A stretch of 5,400 bases of DNA from assembly GCA_023135995.1 (NCBI GenBank), contig JAGLRY010000370.1, positions 1 to 5,400 on the forward strand, read 5' to 3'. The position numbers and the translations under genes are program-made. This document shows, in pieces, positions 1 through 5,328 of this stretch. This stretch comes from Candidatus Aminicenantota bacterium (GTDB lineage Bacteria > Acidobacteriota > Aminicenantia > Aminicenantales > Aminicenantaceae). The notes below the pieces were generated by a model. It worked only from the letters and a program-made list of their open reading frames with translations. It made no database searches and was not told where the DNA came from. How positions within the stretch are numbered: position 1 is the first letter of the stretch; each line of letters starts with the position of its first letter.

Positions 1-1250
1 AGCACAATGCTGTTCTCGTCCGCATGGCCATGGGTCATTTTTTCTTCTTCGACGGGGATCGTATCTCTCAGGTAGTCCCTGAAGTTCAGCCCCCCATCGC
101 CTTCATCCCTGTAGTTAAGAAGGAGGTATGTGGCCCGATTATCCCAGCCATTCCGGAAGACGATCTTTTTTCCCTGCACATCTTCCATGACTTCCTGGGA
201 TTGGCCTTTAGGTGGGATCACAGGAATATCATCATCAGCCCAGCGGTAACAATCGAGGAGCATATAGCCCAGCCCGACGCTGGGGTTGGGAGCAGAAAAG
301 TTGATGAATTTTTCTGCAATTATCGCCGCGGCCCACTTCATTTGTGGATTTTTATACTGAGCAGCTGCAGTTTCAAAAAAAACGAGGAATCGGTTCCAGT
401 TGGATCGCCAGTTGGCATCACCGAAATCAGGAATCATCCCATCCGGGCTCATCAGGTTCAGAAAGTAATGGGCATAATAGTACATCTCTGGGGTCTTGAA
501 CAACTCTTTGAGTTTTCCCATGGCATCTGCGTACCCACTGAGGGCATAGAGCCAAACGCCATGGTAGATCGTGGCGTCTTCGATTTGCCAGTTTCCCCAG
601 TTGTCATCCCCGATGGCTTTTCTCTGCATCTCCCATGTTCTTACATCCGGATGGTCAGGGAGGGCACGGACAGCCCATGCCAAGGATTCGGCCCGGAGCG
701 CGGCTCGGTTCATCGGACCCCATTCCTGACTGCGTAAGAGGTGCTCCATGCTTTCCGCGATATCGTTCTCGATCTTTTGTTTGTCCTCTTGAATGAAAAG
801 ATTTTGACTATTGAGCAGGTCATACGCTCTGATGTATCGCATGACCGTGAAAAAATCAGGCAAAACAGGAGGCCTCTTATCGTAATCCGGACGCTGCTCA
901 ACAGCCCATTGGGGATAGAGAGACCTAAAATCCCCGTAAGTGAGCAGGATTTTTTTGGATCGTACGGCGTATTCTGCATTATTCTCTTTGGCAGACAAAA
1001 AAGCGTAGATCACAGCCGTTTCGAGAAGACCTCCCGGGGGTTTGTACCCGAACACATTCTCTGGGTCAAAACTCTCCTTCCATCGTGCGATCACACTGTC
1101 ATAGCTTCCCCAGATTCCGTCTGCTGCCTCACGGGCATACTCCAGATACCTGGAGCGAGGTGTTTTCTCTTGAGGCAAAATCCAAACGCTTGCGCATAGA
1201 AAAAGAAAAATAAAACATATTACGCCAAAATGAGTTTTTGATCTATACAT
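1..1250 (-). CDS. Heparinase II/III-family protein, exported (3' end beyond window)
   Basis: An uninterrupted minus-strand frame of 416 codons runs from ATG at 1250 off the left edge. The start has a strong ribosome site (GGGAGGA at 1257-1263, 6 bases away). Residues 1-27 are a signal peptide: basic MYRSK, then a hydrophobic core around residues 9-24. Residues 30-340 are mostly helical and Trp/Tyr-rich, as expected for the (alpha/alpha) toroid of polysaccharide lyases. NWGNWQ (217-222) and EDATIYHGVWLYAL (224-237) resemble the active-site region of heparinase III-like enzymes, so Tyr229/His230 are candidate catalytic residues (inference). FRNGWDNRATYLLLNY (365-380) and HGHADENSIV (407-416) match the start of the heparinase II/III beta domain. 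Members usually have 600 or more residues, so the C-terminal third is missing here. The likely role is beta-elimination of a uronate-containing polysaccharide outside the cytoplasm; the substrate cannot be told. The cupin gene lies upstream on the same strand. Confidence 0.88.
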   Translation of the reverse strand, partial: MYRSKTHFGVICFIFLFLCASVWILPQEKTPRSRYLEYAREAADGIWGSYDSVIARWKESFDPENVFGYKPPGGLLETAVIYAFLSAKENNAEYAVRSKKILLTYGDFRSLYPQWAVEQRPDYDKRPPVLPDFFTVMRYIRAYDLLNSQNLFIQEDKQKIENDIAESMEHLLRSQEWGPMNRAALRAESLAWAVRALPDHPDVRTWEMQRKAIGDDNWGNWQIEDATIYHGVWLYALSGYADAMGKLKELFKTPEMYYYAHYFLNLMSPDGMIPDFGDANWRSNWNRFLVFFETAAAQYKNPQMKWAAAIIAEKFINFSAPNPSVGLGYMLLDCYRWADDDIPVIPPKGQSQEVMEDVQGKKIVFRNGWDNRATYLLLNYRDEGDGGLNFRDYLRDTIPVEEEKMTHGHADENSIV

Positions 1251-1256
1251 CCAAGG

Positions 1257-1263
1257 TCCTCCC
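1257..1263 (-). promoter_or_regulatory. Ribosome binding site of the heparinase-family gene
   Basis: Read on the minus strand this is GGGAGGA, 6 bases before ATG at 1250. It fixes the start just ahead of the signal peptide and supports the minus strand as the coding strand here. Confidence 0.75.
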
Positions 1264-1341
1264 TTTTCTTACAGTCATATGAAACGTTAAACGTGAGACT
1301 TGAAATGTTTTTCGCTTTTTATGTTTCTTGTTGCACGATTT

Positions 1342-1701
1342 TTAGGTGTCAGGTGGGAGCTGGCCTTTTCGTTTCTGGCCTTTAAGAGGTCCTTCCAACC
1401 ATACGTAGGTGACCATAGTGATCCCCTCAATTTTGTGATGGGCCCCCGCAGGAGTGTAGATCATGTCTCCGGGACCGACCTCGATATCATTTCCAGAATC
1501 ATGAACTCGCGCGATCCCGTTGACTATGATCCACCACACATCACAATCGTGAAAGTGTTTCTCTGACGACGCTCCTGCCGTTAGGGTGTCGACACCGTAG
1601 TCACAGATATAGGACTCTCCGGGTATCGCATCCACGGGAGCGATTTTCACTGTAAGGTGTGGGGGTAGATTGGTGTCCTGTTTTGCCTGTACATGGGGCA
1701 T
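1342..1701 (-). CDS. Small single-domain cupin protein
   Basis: A 119-residue protein starting MPHVQAKQ. The frame is open 20 codons further upstream, but ATG at 1701 is chosen because AAGGAGGA stands 5-6 bases before it and the candidate promoter would leave the longer start untranscribed. It has no signal peptide, so it is probably cytoplasmic. Cupin motif 1 spans residues 43-62 with His49 and His51 (KHFHDCDVWWIIVNG). Motif 2 spans 78-89 (GDMIYTPAGAHH) with Pro84, Gly86 and His89. His49, His51 and His89 are the expected metal ligands. The usual motif 1 Glu (or the Gln of KdgF-type cupins) is absent: the position holds Val55/Trp56, with Asp52 and Asp54 nearby. Cupins range from isomerases to dioxygenases and binding proteins, so no reaction is assigned. 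The polysaccharide lyase-like gene 91 bases downstream on the same strand suggests carbohydrate metabolism, perhaps handling of unsaturated uronates; this is inference. Confidence 0.87.
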   Translation of the reverse strand: MPHVQAKQDTNLPPHLTVKIAPVDAIPGESYICDYGVDTLTAGASSEKHFHDCDVWWIIVNGIARVHDSGNDIEVGPGDMIYTPAGAHHKIEGITMVTYVWLEGPLKGQKRKGQLPPDT

Positions 1702-1706
1702 AACTG

Positions 1707-1714
1707 TCCTCCTT
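1707..1714 (-). promoter_or_regulatory. Ribosome binding site deciding the cupin start
   Basis: On the minus strand this reads AAGGAGGA, a near-perfect Shine-Dalgarno sequence, 5 bases before ATG at 1701. It favours the 119-residue product over a 139-residue one starting at 1761. Confidence 0.8.
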
Positions 1715-1732
1715 ATTACTGAATCCAGGACC

Positions 1733-1761
1733 ATGATAAGGGAAAGCTCCAGCCGATGCAA
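1733..1761 (-). promoter_or_regulatory. Candidate sigma70-type promoter for cupin and heparinase genes
   Basis: On the minus strand, TTGCAT (1761-1756) and TATCAT (1738-1733) are separated by 17 bases. The -10 matches consensus at 5 of 6 positions, the -35 at only 3 of 6. Transcription would begin near 1726, giving a leader of about 25 bases containing the ribosome site. It is placed by eye; the 17-base spacing and short leader are the main support. Confidence 0.4.
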
Positions 1762-1895
1762 CCCTGCCTGGGCATTGAGTTAGCCTTTCCAAATCCGTGA
1801 TGAATGTCATTCCGATTGATCAGATTGGTGATTTCGAAAACGAAATTCTGCCCGTTTTCCATTTTATGAAGAACCCTAACGATTTGCCCAGAAAA

Positions 1896-1921
1896 TGGCG
1901 GGCATTGTTCTTGCAGAGACT
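1896..1921 (+). repeat. Short dispersed repeat, copy 1 (upstream of mla genes)
   Basis: A 26-base segment beginning tggcgggcattgttcttg that matches 4493-4518 at 22 of 26 positions in the same orientation. All four differences are transitions, and both copies are preceded by AAAA within two bases. The copies lie in the gaps before and after the mlaE-mlaF-mlaD block. The function is unknown; it could be a remnant of a larger repeated element. Confidence 0.5.
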
Positions 1922-1955
1922 CAGAAGTCAGAGACACGCTGATTATTTTCGCCAC

Positions 1956-1984
1956 TTTCAATGTGTGTGAGTTTCGGTTAAAAT
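1956..1984 (+). promoter_or_regulatory. Candidate promoter for mlaE-mlaF-mlaD
   Basis: TTTCAA (1956-1961) and TAAAAT (1979-1984) are 17 bases apart. The -10 is good (5 of 6) and the -35 poor (3 of 6). Transcription would start near 1991, leaving a leader of about 25 bases before the mlaE ATG. The ribosome site there is weak: GGAG at 2000-2003 is 12 bases away and CAGGG at 2005-2009 is 6 bases away. Confidence 0.35.
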
Positions 1985-2015
1985 AAGGATTTCATTTCCG
2001 GAGTCAGGGTCAAAT

Positions 2016-2798
2016 ATGCAGACAAAAATTATCTTTGAGAACGTCGGTGGCAGAACTATCGATTTTTTTACTGCAATATATGAGGCGTGGCAGCTTGTCA
2101 TTGACTCGATTAAAGCATTGCCCCACATCTGGTTTTACCGAAGGCAGGTGACGGAACAGATTTATGTCTTCCTGGTTAAAACACTCCCAATAGCAGCAGT
2201 GATATCCATTTTTGTGGGACTGGGTGCCATGATCCAGGGAACTTATCAGTCTTCGGCATTGATACCCAGGACGTACGTGATCAACGTCATTTTCAAAAGT
2301 ACGATCATCGAGTTGTGTCCGATCATTCTGTCGCTAATCCTGGCTGGTAAACTGGGTGCGTCTTTAGCAGCGGAATTGGGAAGCATGAAAATTTCGGAAC
2401 AGGTTGAGGCGTTAGAGACAATGTCTTTGGATCCGGTTGGATTTCTGATCATGCCGCGGATCCTGGCTGGGATGATCATGCTCCCGATAATCATAATTTT
2501 TGCCAATTTCCTTGCCATGTTCAGCGTTTTTTTTATTGCATCCATAGCCACCGACTGGATTTCGCCAAAGGAGTTTTTAAGCGGGATGCAGATGAATTAT
2601 AGAGCGTTTGAATTCTACTTTGGGAATTTGATCAAACCTGCTGTTAATGGATTTTTCATCGCTCTTGTCGGCAGTTATTTTGGGATGAGAACCCATGGTG
2701 GTGCTCTGGGTGTGGGAAGAGCAGCCACAAATGCTGTCGTGGTCTCTGCGATTCTTATCGTGTTTTTTGATTATTATCTAGCAAGATTACTGTTATGA
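2016..2798 (+). CDS. mlaE: MlaE-type permease of phospholipid ABC transporter
   Basis: This 260-residue integral membrane protein is the inner-membrane permease of an MCE (Mla-type) lipid transporter, which moves phospholipids between the inner and outer membranes. An amphipathic N-terminus (residues 1-45) precedes several hydrophobic segments, at about 50-75, 90-112, 143-178, 205-223 and 238-258. The family signature is clear: AGKLGASLAAELGSMKISEQ at 110-129, continuing VEALETM to 136, and GGALGVGRAATNAVV at 228-242. The length is normal for the family (about 255-265). The start at 2016 is the first ATG in the frame and gives a full-length N-terminus, although its ribosome site is weak. The stop overlaps the mlaF start by four bases (ATGA), so the two are translationally coupled. 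Family assignment is firm; the direction of lipid transport cannot be told. Confidence 0.95.
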   Translation: MQTKIIFENVGGRTIDFFTAIYEAWQLVIDSIKALPHIWFYRRQVTEQIYVFLVKTLPIAAVISIFVGLGAMIQGTYQSSALIPRTYVINVIFKSTIIELCPIILSLILAGKLGASLAAELGSMKISEQVEALETMSLDPVGFLIMPRILAGMIMLPIIIIFANFLAMFSVFFIASIATDWISPKEFLSGMQMNYRAFEFYFGNLIKPAVNGFFIALVGSYFGMRTHGGALGVGRAATNAVVVSAILIVFFDYYLARLLL

Positions 2799-3547
2799 TA
2801 GAGGTCAGGGAGCTTAGCAAAAACTATAATGGGATGCCTGTTCTCAATGGGATCGATCTGGACATCAATGACAATGAGACTCTGGTTATCCTCGGCCCCA
2901 GCGGACAGGGCAAAACCGTTTTTATCAAGTCACTGGTCAGGCTGATCGAACCGGATTCAGGAACTATCCGGTATGACGGCATAGATGTCTTAACCCTACC
3001 GAAACGGAAGTTTATCGCCATCCAAAAAAAGATCGCATTTGTCTTTCAGGATAATGCCCTTTTTGATTTTCTCAATGTCAAGGAGAATCTCAGTCTGTAC
3101 CTCCGGATGCATTCAAAACTCTCCGAAAAGGAGATCTTTAAAGAGGTTCTGAGAGCCATAGAATTCGTCAGGATGAACGAGGAGGTTCTGGATAAATATC
3201 CTGAAGAGTTGAGCGGGGGCATGATGAAAAGGATTGCCATAGCTAGAGCGATAATTCAACAGCCCTGTTATATGTTTTATGACGAGCCGACAACGGGTTT
3301 GGATGAAGCCAATGTCGAAATGGTCGTAGAGTTGATCCATAAGTTCAAAAAAAGGGTGTGTAAGTTCGAAAAAAGGGTGTGTGCTACCGTGGTGATCGTG
3401 ACCCATGATATTCATCTGATGCATGCCGTATCCGACCGTGTTGTGCTTCTTAAAGAGGGCAAAATTGTGTTTGTTGGGAAAAAGGAAGAGATTTCTGAGG
3501 AATCGTTGCATAGACTCTATGATACAGGAGTGCGGGATGACCTATAA
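2795..3547 (+). CDS. mlaF: MlaF-type ATPase of phospholipid ABC transporter
   Basis: A 250-residue cytoplasmic ABC ATPase that powers the MlaE permease. All nucleotide-binding motifs are present: Walker A GPSGQGKT (34-41), Q-loop Gln85 (AFVFQDNALF), signature LSGGMMKR (139-146), Walker B YMFYDE (159-164, with Asp163 and catalytic Glu164), D-loop GLDE (168-171) and H-loop His204 (IVTHD). The Walker A variant GQGKT differs from the more usual GSGKS but remains functional in form. The oddity is a tandem in-frame duplication at residues 183-196 (KFKKRVC then KFEKRVC) between D-loop and H-loop, adding seven residues to the segment leading into the H-loop strand. The start ATG overlaps the mlaE stop; no separate ribosome site is seen, so coupled translation is likely. 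The stop overlaps the following MCE gene by 11 bases. Confidence 0.95.
   Translation: MIEVRELSKNYNGMPVLNGIDLDINDNETLVILGPSGQGKTVFIKSLVRLIEPDSGTIRYDGIDVLTLPKRKFIAIQKKIAFVFQDNALFDFLNVKENLSLYLRMHSKLSEKEIFKEVLRAIEFVRMNEEVLDKYPEELSGGMMKRIAIARAIIQQPCYMFYDEPTTGLDEANVEMVVELIHKFKKRVCKFEKRVCATVVIVTHDIHLMHAVSDRVVLLKEGKIVFVGKKEEISEESLHRLYDTGVRDDL
3341..3382 (+). repeat. 21-base in-frame tandem duplication within mlaF
   Basis: Bases 3341-3361 are repeated at 3362-3382 with a single A-to-G difference. The repeats encode KFKKRVC and KFEKRVC. Each copy contains a run of six or seven A, which favours replication slippage. The reading frame is kept. Confidence 0.93.
3526..3530 (+). promoter_or_regulatory. Ribosome binding site deciding the MCE (mlaD) start
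   Basis: AGGAG lies 6 bases before ATG at 3537, inside the end of mlaF. It favours this start over the in-frame ATG at 3423, which would place 38 residues of mlaF-overlapping sequence before the membrane anchor. Confidence 0.75.
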
Positions 3548-4436
3548 AAAAATGAGCTATATAGCGGGATTGATCGTTTTCCTGGCTGCCATTGTCTTCC
3601 TCTCGGGGATTCTGTGGCTATCCGGAAACCAGATTTTTTTCTCAAATGAATACAAATTGCACATTTTGTTTGATGATGCTGTTGGGTTGCAAGATCAAGC
3701 TCCAGTTTTTATGCGGGGGTATAAGATTGGATCGACCAAGGAAGTTGAATTTGAAGAGGAAAAAATCCGCGTGACAATTAACGTCGATAAAAGGTTTCGC
3801 ATACCTGCCGATTCAGAGGTAGAGATCAATATGCTGAACTTTTTGGGCGAGAAAGGGATAATGATTCTGCCAGGCAATGCCAAAGAATATCTGGAACCGA
3901 ATTCTGTGATAACCGGAGAGAACAAAGATCTTATGTCCATAGCGAAAAACATTCTCTTCACAGCTAAGGAAAAAGTCGAAGAAGGAGATCTTAATCGTGT
4001 GATCGCCAATGTCTCAGAATCCGTTGAGTCTTTCAGCAAGCTTCTCGGGAAAGTCAACACAAAGGTTGACAATCTCGATATGGCTCTTTACAACCGCCAA
4101 ATTATGGAGCTCGGTCAGGCGGGCAAAGGATTAAAGGAATTTCTTGAGGTGGCTCAGGGAGAGACACAGAATATTTCAGCAGAGAGCCGTGTGAGCCTGG
4201 ATAAGTTCAATCAAACCTTGGACCAGGTCAATGACACCTTGGAGCAATTGGCAGCGCTGTCCTCAGAGCTCGGCGAGATCGCCCGCGATATCAACATGGG
4301 TCGCGGAACAGCGGGTGAGCTTCTTCAAAACAAGGCTTATATTGAAAACTTGAACGAAACCATCGAACAGTTGACTGCTTTTCTTGAGGATATCAGGGAA
4401 AATCCCAAAAAATATGTGAAGTTTTCGATTTTCTAG
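3537..4436 (+). CDS. mlaD: MCE-domain (MlaD-type) lipid-binding protein
   Basis: This 299-residue protein is the periplasmic subunit of the transporter, anchored in the inner membrane. The start at 3537 (MTYKKMSYIAG) has a good ribosome site and leads directly into the single membrane segment (about residues 8-29). The MCE domain spans about 38-115: YKLHILFDDAVGLQDQAPVF, then MRGYKIGSTKEVEF, and the FLGEKGIMILPG end. Such domains form a hexameric ring with a lipid-conducting pore. Residues 133-290 are helical with heptad-like hydrophobic spacing, probably a coiled-coil barrel or stalk, as in MCE proteins longer than E. coli MlaD (about 183 residues). The C-terminus (GRGTAGELLQNKAYIENLNE, then PKKYVKFSIF) is typical of this long type. 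The gene overlaps mlaF by 11 bases. A separate periplasmic carrier (MlaC) is not encoded next to it, so the long stalk might itself bridge part of the periplasm; that last point is inference. Confidence 0.93.
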   Translation: MTYKKMSYIAGLIVFLAAIVFLSGILWLSGNQIFFSNEYKLHILFDDAVGLQDQAPVFMRGYKIGSTKEVEFEEEKIRVTINVDKRFRIPADSEVEINMLNFLGEKGIMILPGNAKEYLEPNSVITGENKDLMSIAKNILFTAKEKVEEGDLNRVIANVSESVESFSKLLGKVNTKVDNLDMALYNRQIMELGQAGKGLKEFLEVAQGETQNISAESRVSLDKFNQTLDQVNDTLEQLAALSSELGEIARDINMGRGTAGELLQNKAYIENLNETIEQLTAFLEDIRENPKKYVKFSIF

Positions 4437-4492
4437 TTGAATGACTTAGCGAGTCCCTCTCTTTGAAAAATCTCAGAAGTTTCCTTAAAAGT

Positions 4493-4518
4493 TGGTGGAC
4501 ATTGTTCTTACGGAGACT
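4493..4518 (+). repeat. Short dispersed repeat, copy 2 (downstream of mla genes)
   Basis: A 26-base segment beginning tggtggacattgttctta, 22 of 26 identical to 1896-1921 in direct orientation about 2.6 kb away. The copies diverge sharply to the right of the match. The differences show no third-codon-position bias in any frame, so there is no sign that the segment is under coding selection. Confidence 0.5.
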
Positions 4519-4538
4519 TTCATAAAATGAAGATTGAT

Positions 4539-4663
4539 ACATAAGCTCCCATTTTTTCCAGTAAGTTAATCAGGCCTTGGCTAAGAAAACCACCCTCTGA
4601 TTCATCGATAGGGGGTATAGACTTTTTGTAAAACATGTTGCTAAATGGGAGCAAAACTTATGT
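4539..4663. repeat. 125-base segment bounded by inverted repeats
   Basis: The left arm, acataagctcccattt (4539-4554), is matched completely by the reverse complement of the right arm (4643-4663) apart from five extra bases in the right arm. Seven outer and nine inner base pairs therefore form. Inside lies a 7-bp GC-rich stem with one bulged A (4589-4596 with 4610-4616, loop of 13). The segment could be a tiny non-autonomous transposable element with terminal inverted repeats or a structured RNA leader of the next gene. No convincing target-site duplication is visible in the flanks. Confidence 0.55.
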
Positions 4664-4704
4664 GGATTCTTTGTTTTAGTGAGTACATATTTTGAGAGTG
4701 AAGA

Positions 4705-5328
4705 ATGAATACCTCCCTTAAATTTTATCCTCAAAGCTTAAAATGGATCTTGATTTTTTGCATTTGCATTTTCCTTGCAAGCTCATTCTCAATTGCCGTA
4801 ATGAAAATGTTATCGTTACATCGATTAGTCTCTGGTTCTGATACGATCCTTCAAGGAAGTGTTGAATCCATTCATTGTGAATGGAGCCTGGATAAACGTC
4901 TGATCTTTACAGTTGTGTCTGTTCAGGTCCAGGAAGTTTTTAAGGGTGAATTTAATGGCAACGAAGCTATCATCCAGATCCCTGGAGGAACTGTTGAGGA
5001 TCTCAGTCTTGCGGTATCCGACATGCCGGAATTTGGGACAGACGAAACTGTTCTTATGTTTCTCAATATGATAAAAAATTCAGCTAACTTAAAAAACTCC
5101 TCTACTGTTGCACAAGGTTTTCTCCCTTCCTTCGAAGTGTTCGGTCGATCTCAGGGAAAATTTAAGATCAATTTTGAGAACATGGCGAGCCGGAGTGGGT
5201 ATACATTGCTTTCAAAAAGTGGAGTCCAGGTCGAGTCCCTCCCGTTTCATGAGTTGAAGACAAGGATTCAAGCGATTCTTCAACAGGATAGTGATGAAAA
5301 GAAAATTGGTTATGAAGGCAGACACTAG
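4705..5328 (+). CDS. Exported protein of unknown function
   Basis: A 207-residue protein that I cannot assign to a named family. The start at 4705 has GAGAG (4694-4698) 6 bases before it. Residues 11-33 (SLKWILIFCICIFLASSFSI plus AVM) form a signal peptide or N-terminal membrane anchor. The rest reads as beta-strand-rich: SGSDTILQGSVESIHCEW (43-60), LIFTVVSVQVQEVFKGE (66-82), AIIQIPGGTVEDLSLAV (88-104), and FGTDETVLMFL (110-120). The spacing of a Gly-Ser-Val strand, a strand ending in Phe-Lys-Gly, a Pro-Gly-Gly turn and a charged strand before a hydrophobic one suggests one compact extracytoplasmic beta domain. The C-terminus (183-198) is helical. It is not MlaC-like despite following mlaD at a similar length. 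Its 3' end overlaps the next gene, so those two are probably co-transcribed. Confidence 0.8.
   Translation: MNTSLKFYPQSLKWILIFCICIFLASSFSIAVMKMLSLHRLVSGSDTILQGSVESIHCEWSLDKRLIFTVVSVQVQEVFKGEFNGNEAIIQIPGGTVEDLSLAVSDMPEFGTDETVLMFLNMIKNSANLKNSSTVAQGFLPSFEVFGRSQGKFKINFENMASRSGYTLLSKSGVQVESLPFHELKTRIQAILQQDSDEKKIGYEGRH
5285..5288 (+). promoter_or_regulatory. Ribosome binding site deciding the start of the last gene
   Basis: AGGA lies 5 bases before ATG at 5294, within the end of the preceding gene. The alternative ATG at 5312, in the same frame, has no comparable site. Confidence 0.5.

Larger units (their letters stand above)
1702..2015. other. Divergent intergenic region between cupin and mlaE
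   Basis: This 314-base stretch separates the leftward cupin gene from the rightward mla genes. It holds a candidate promoter for each side, a 6-bp perfect hairpin with an AAAA loop (1831-1846), and one copy of the short repeat found again after the mla genes. A plus-strand frame from ATG 1800 to TGA 1970 would give 56 residues (MNVIPIDQIG at its start, WRALFLQRL in the middle). It has no ribosome site and no family I recognise, so it may be a remnant or chance. An 81-residue minus-strand frame (1961-1716) starts at TTG without a ribosome site and runs through the cupin promoter; it is probably not a gene. Confidence 0.6.
4437..4704. other. Intergenic region after the mla genes
   Basis: This 268-base gap has no plausible gene. 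It holds the second copy of the short repeat (4493-4518) and a segment bounded by inverted repeats (4539-4663). No classic intrinsic terminator (GC-rich hairpin followed directly by a T run) follows mlaD; the best GC hairpin is inside the inverted-repeat segment. I see no strong promoter for the gene at 4705. Confidence 0.6.

Noticed and set aside
24..1199. Two plus-strand open frames (237 and 152 codons)
   Set aside because: They are antisense to the heparinase-family frame, lack ribosome sites and give sequences without family features; the minus-strand frame has a signal peptide, ribosome site and conserved motifs.
1300..1566. Plus-strand frame of 88 codons
   Set aside because: It lies antisense to the cupin gene, whose motifs and ribosome site are clear.
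1831..1846. Perfect 6-bp hairpin with AAAA loop as a terminator or operator
   Set aside because: It is AT-rich with no T run on either strand, and a single palindrome of this size is expected by chance in intergenic DNA.
1716..1961. Minus-strand frame of 81 codons upstream of the cupin
   Set aside because: It starts at TTG with no ribosome site, overlaps the candidate cupin promoter and has no recognisable family.
3346..3376. A-rich runs in mlaF as a programmed frameshift site
   Set aside because: The A-runs are in the wrong phase for the known A-AAA-AAG slippery site, and the full ATPase is already encoded in one frame.
3423..3536. Extended N-terminus of the MCE protein (38 residues)
   Set aside because: It is the mlaF coding sequence read in another frame; the start at 3537 has its own ribosome site and leads straight into the membrane anchor.
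4589..4627. Hairpin followed by TTTTT as an intrinsic terminator
   Set aside because: The T run begins several bases after the stem and the loop is long (13), so it does not fit the usual form; some termination activity cannot be excluded.
4705..5328. MlaC, the periplasmic carrier that can follow mlaD
   Set aside because: Length and export signal fit, but the sequence is beta-rich with no MlaC-like pattern, and a 268-base gap with repeats separates it from mlaD.
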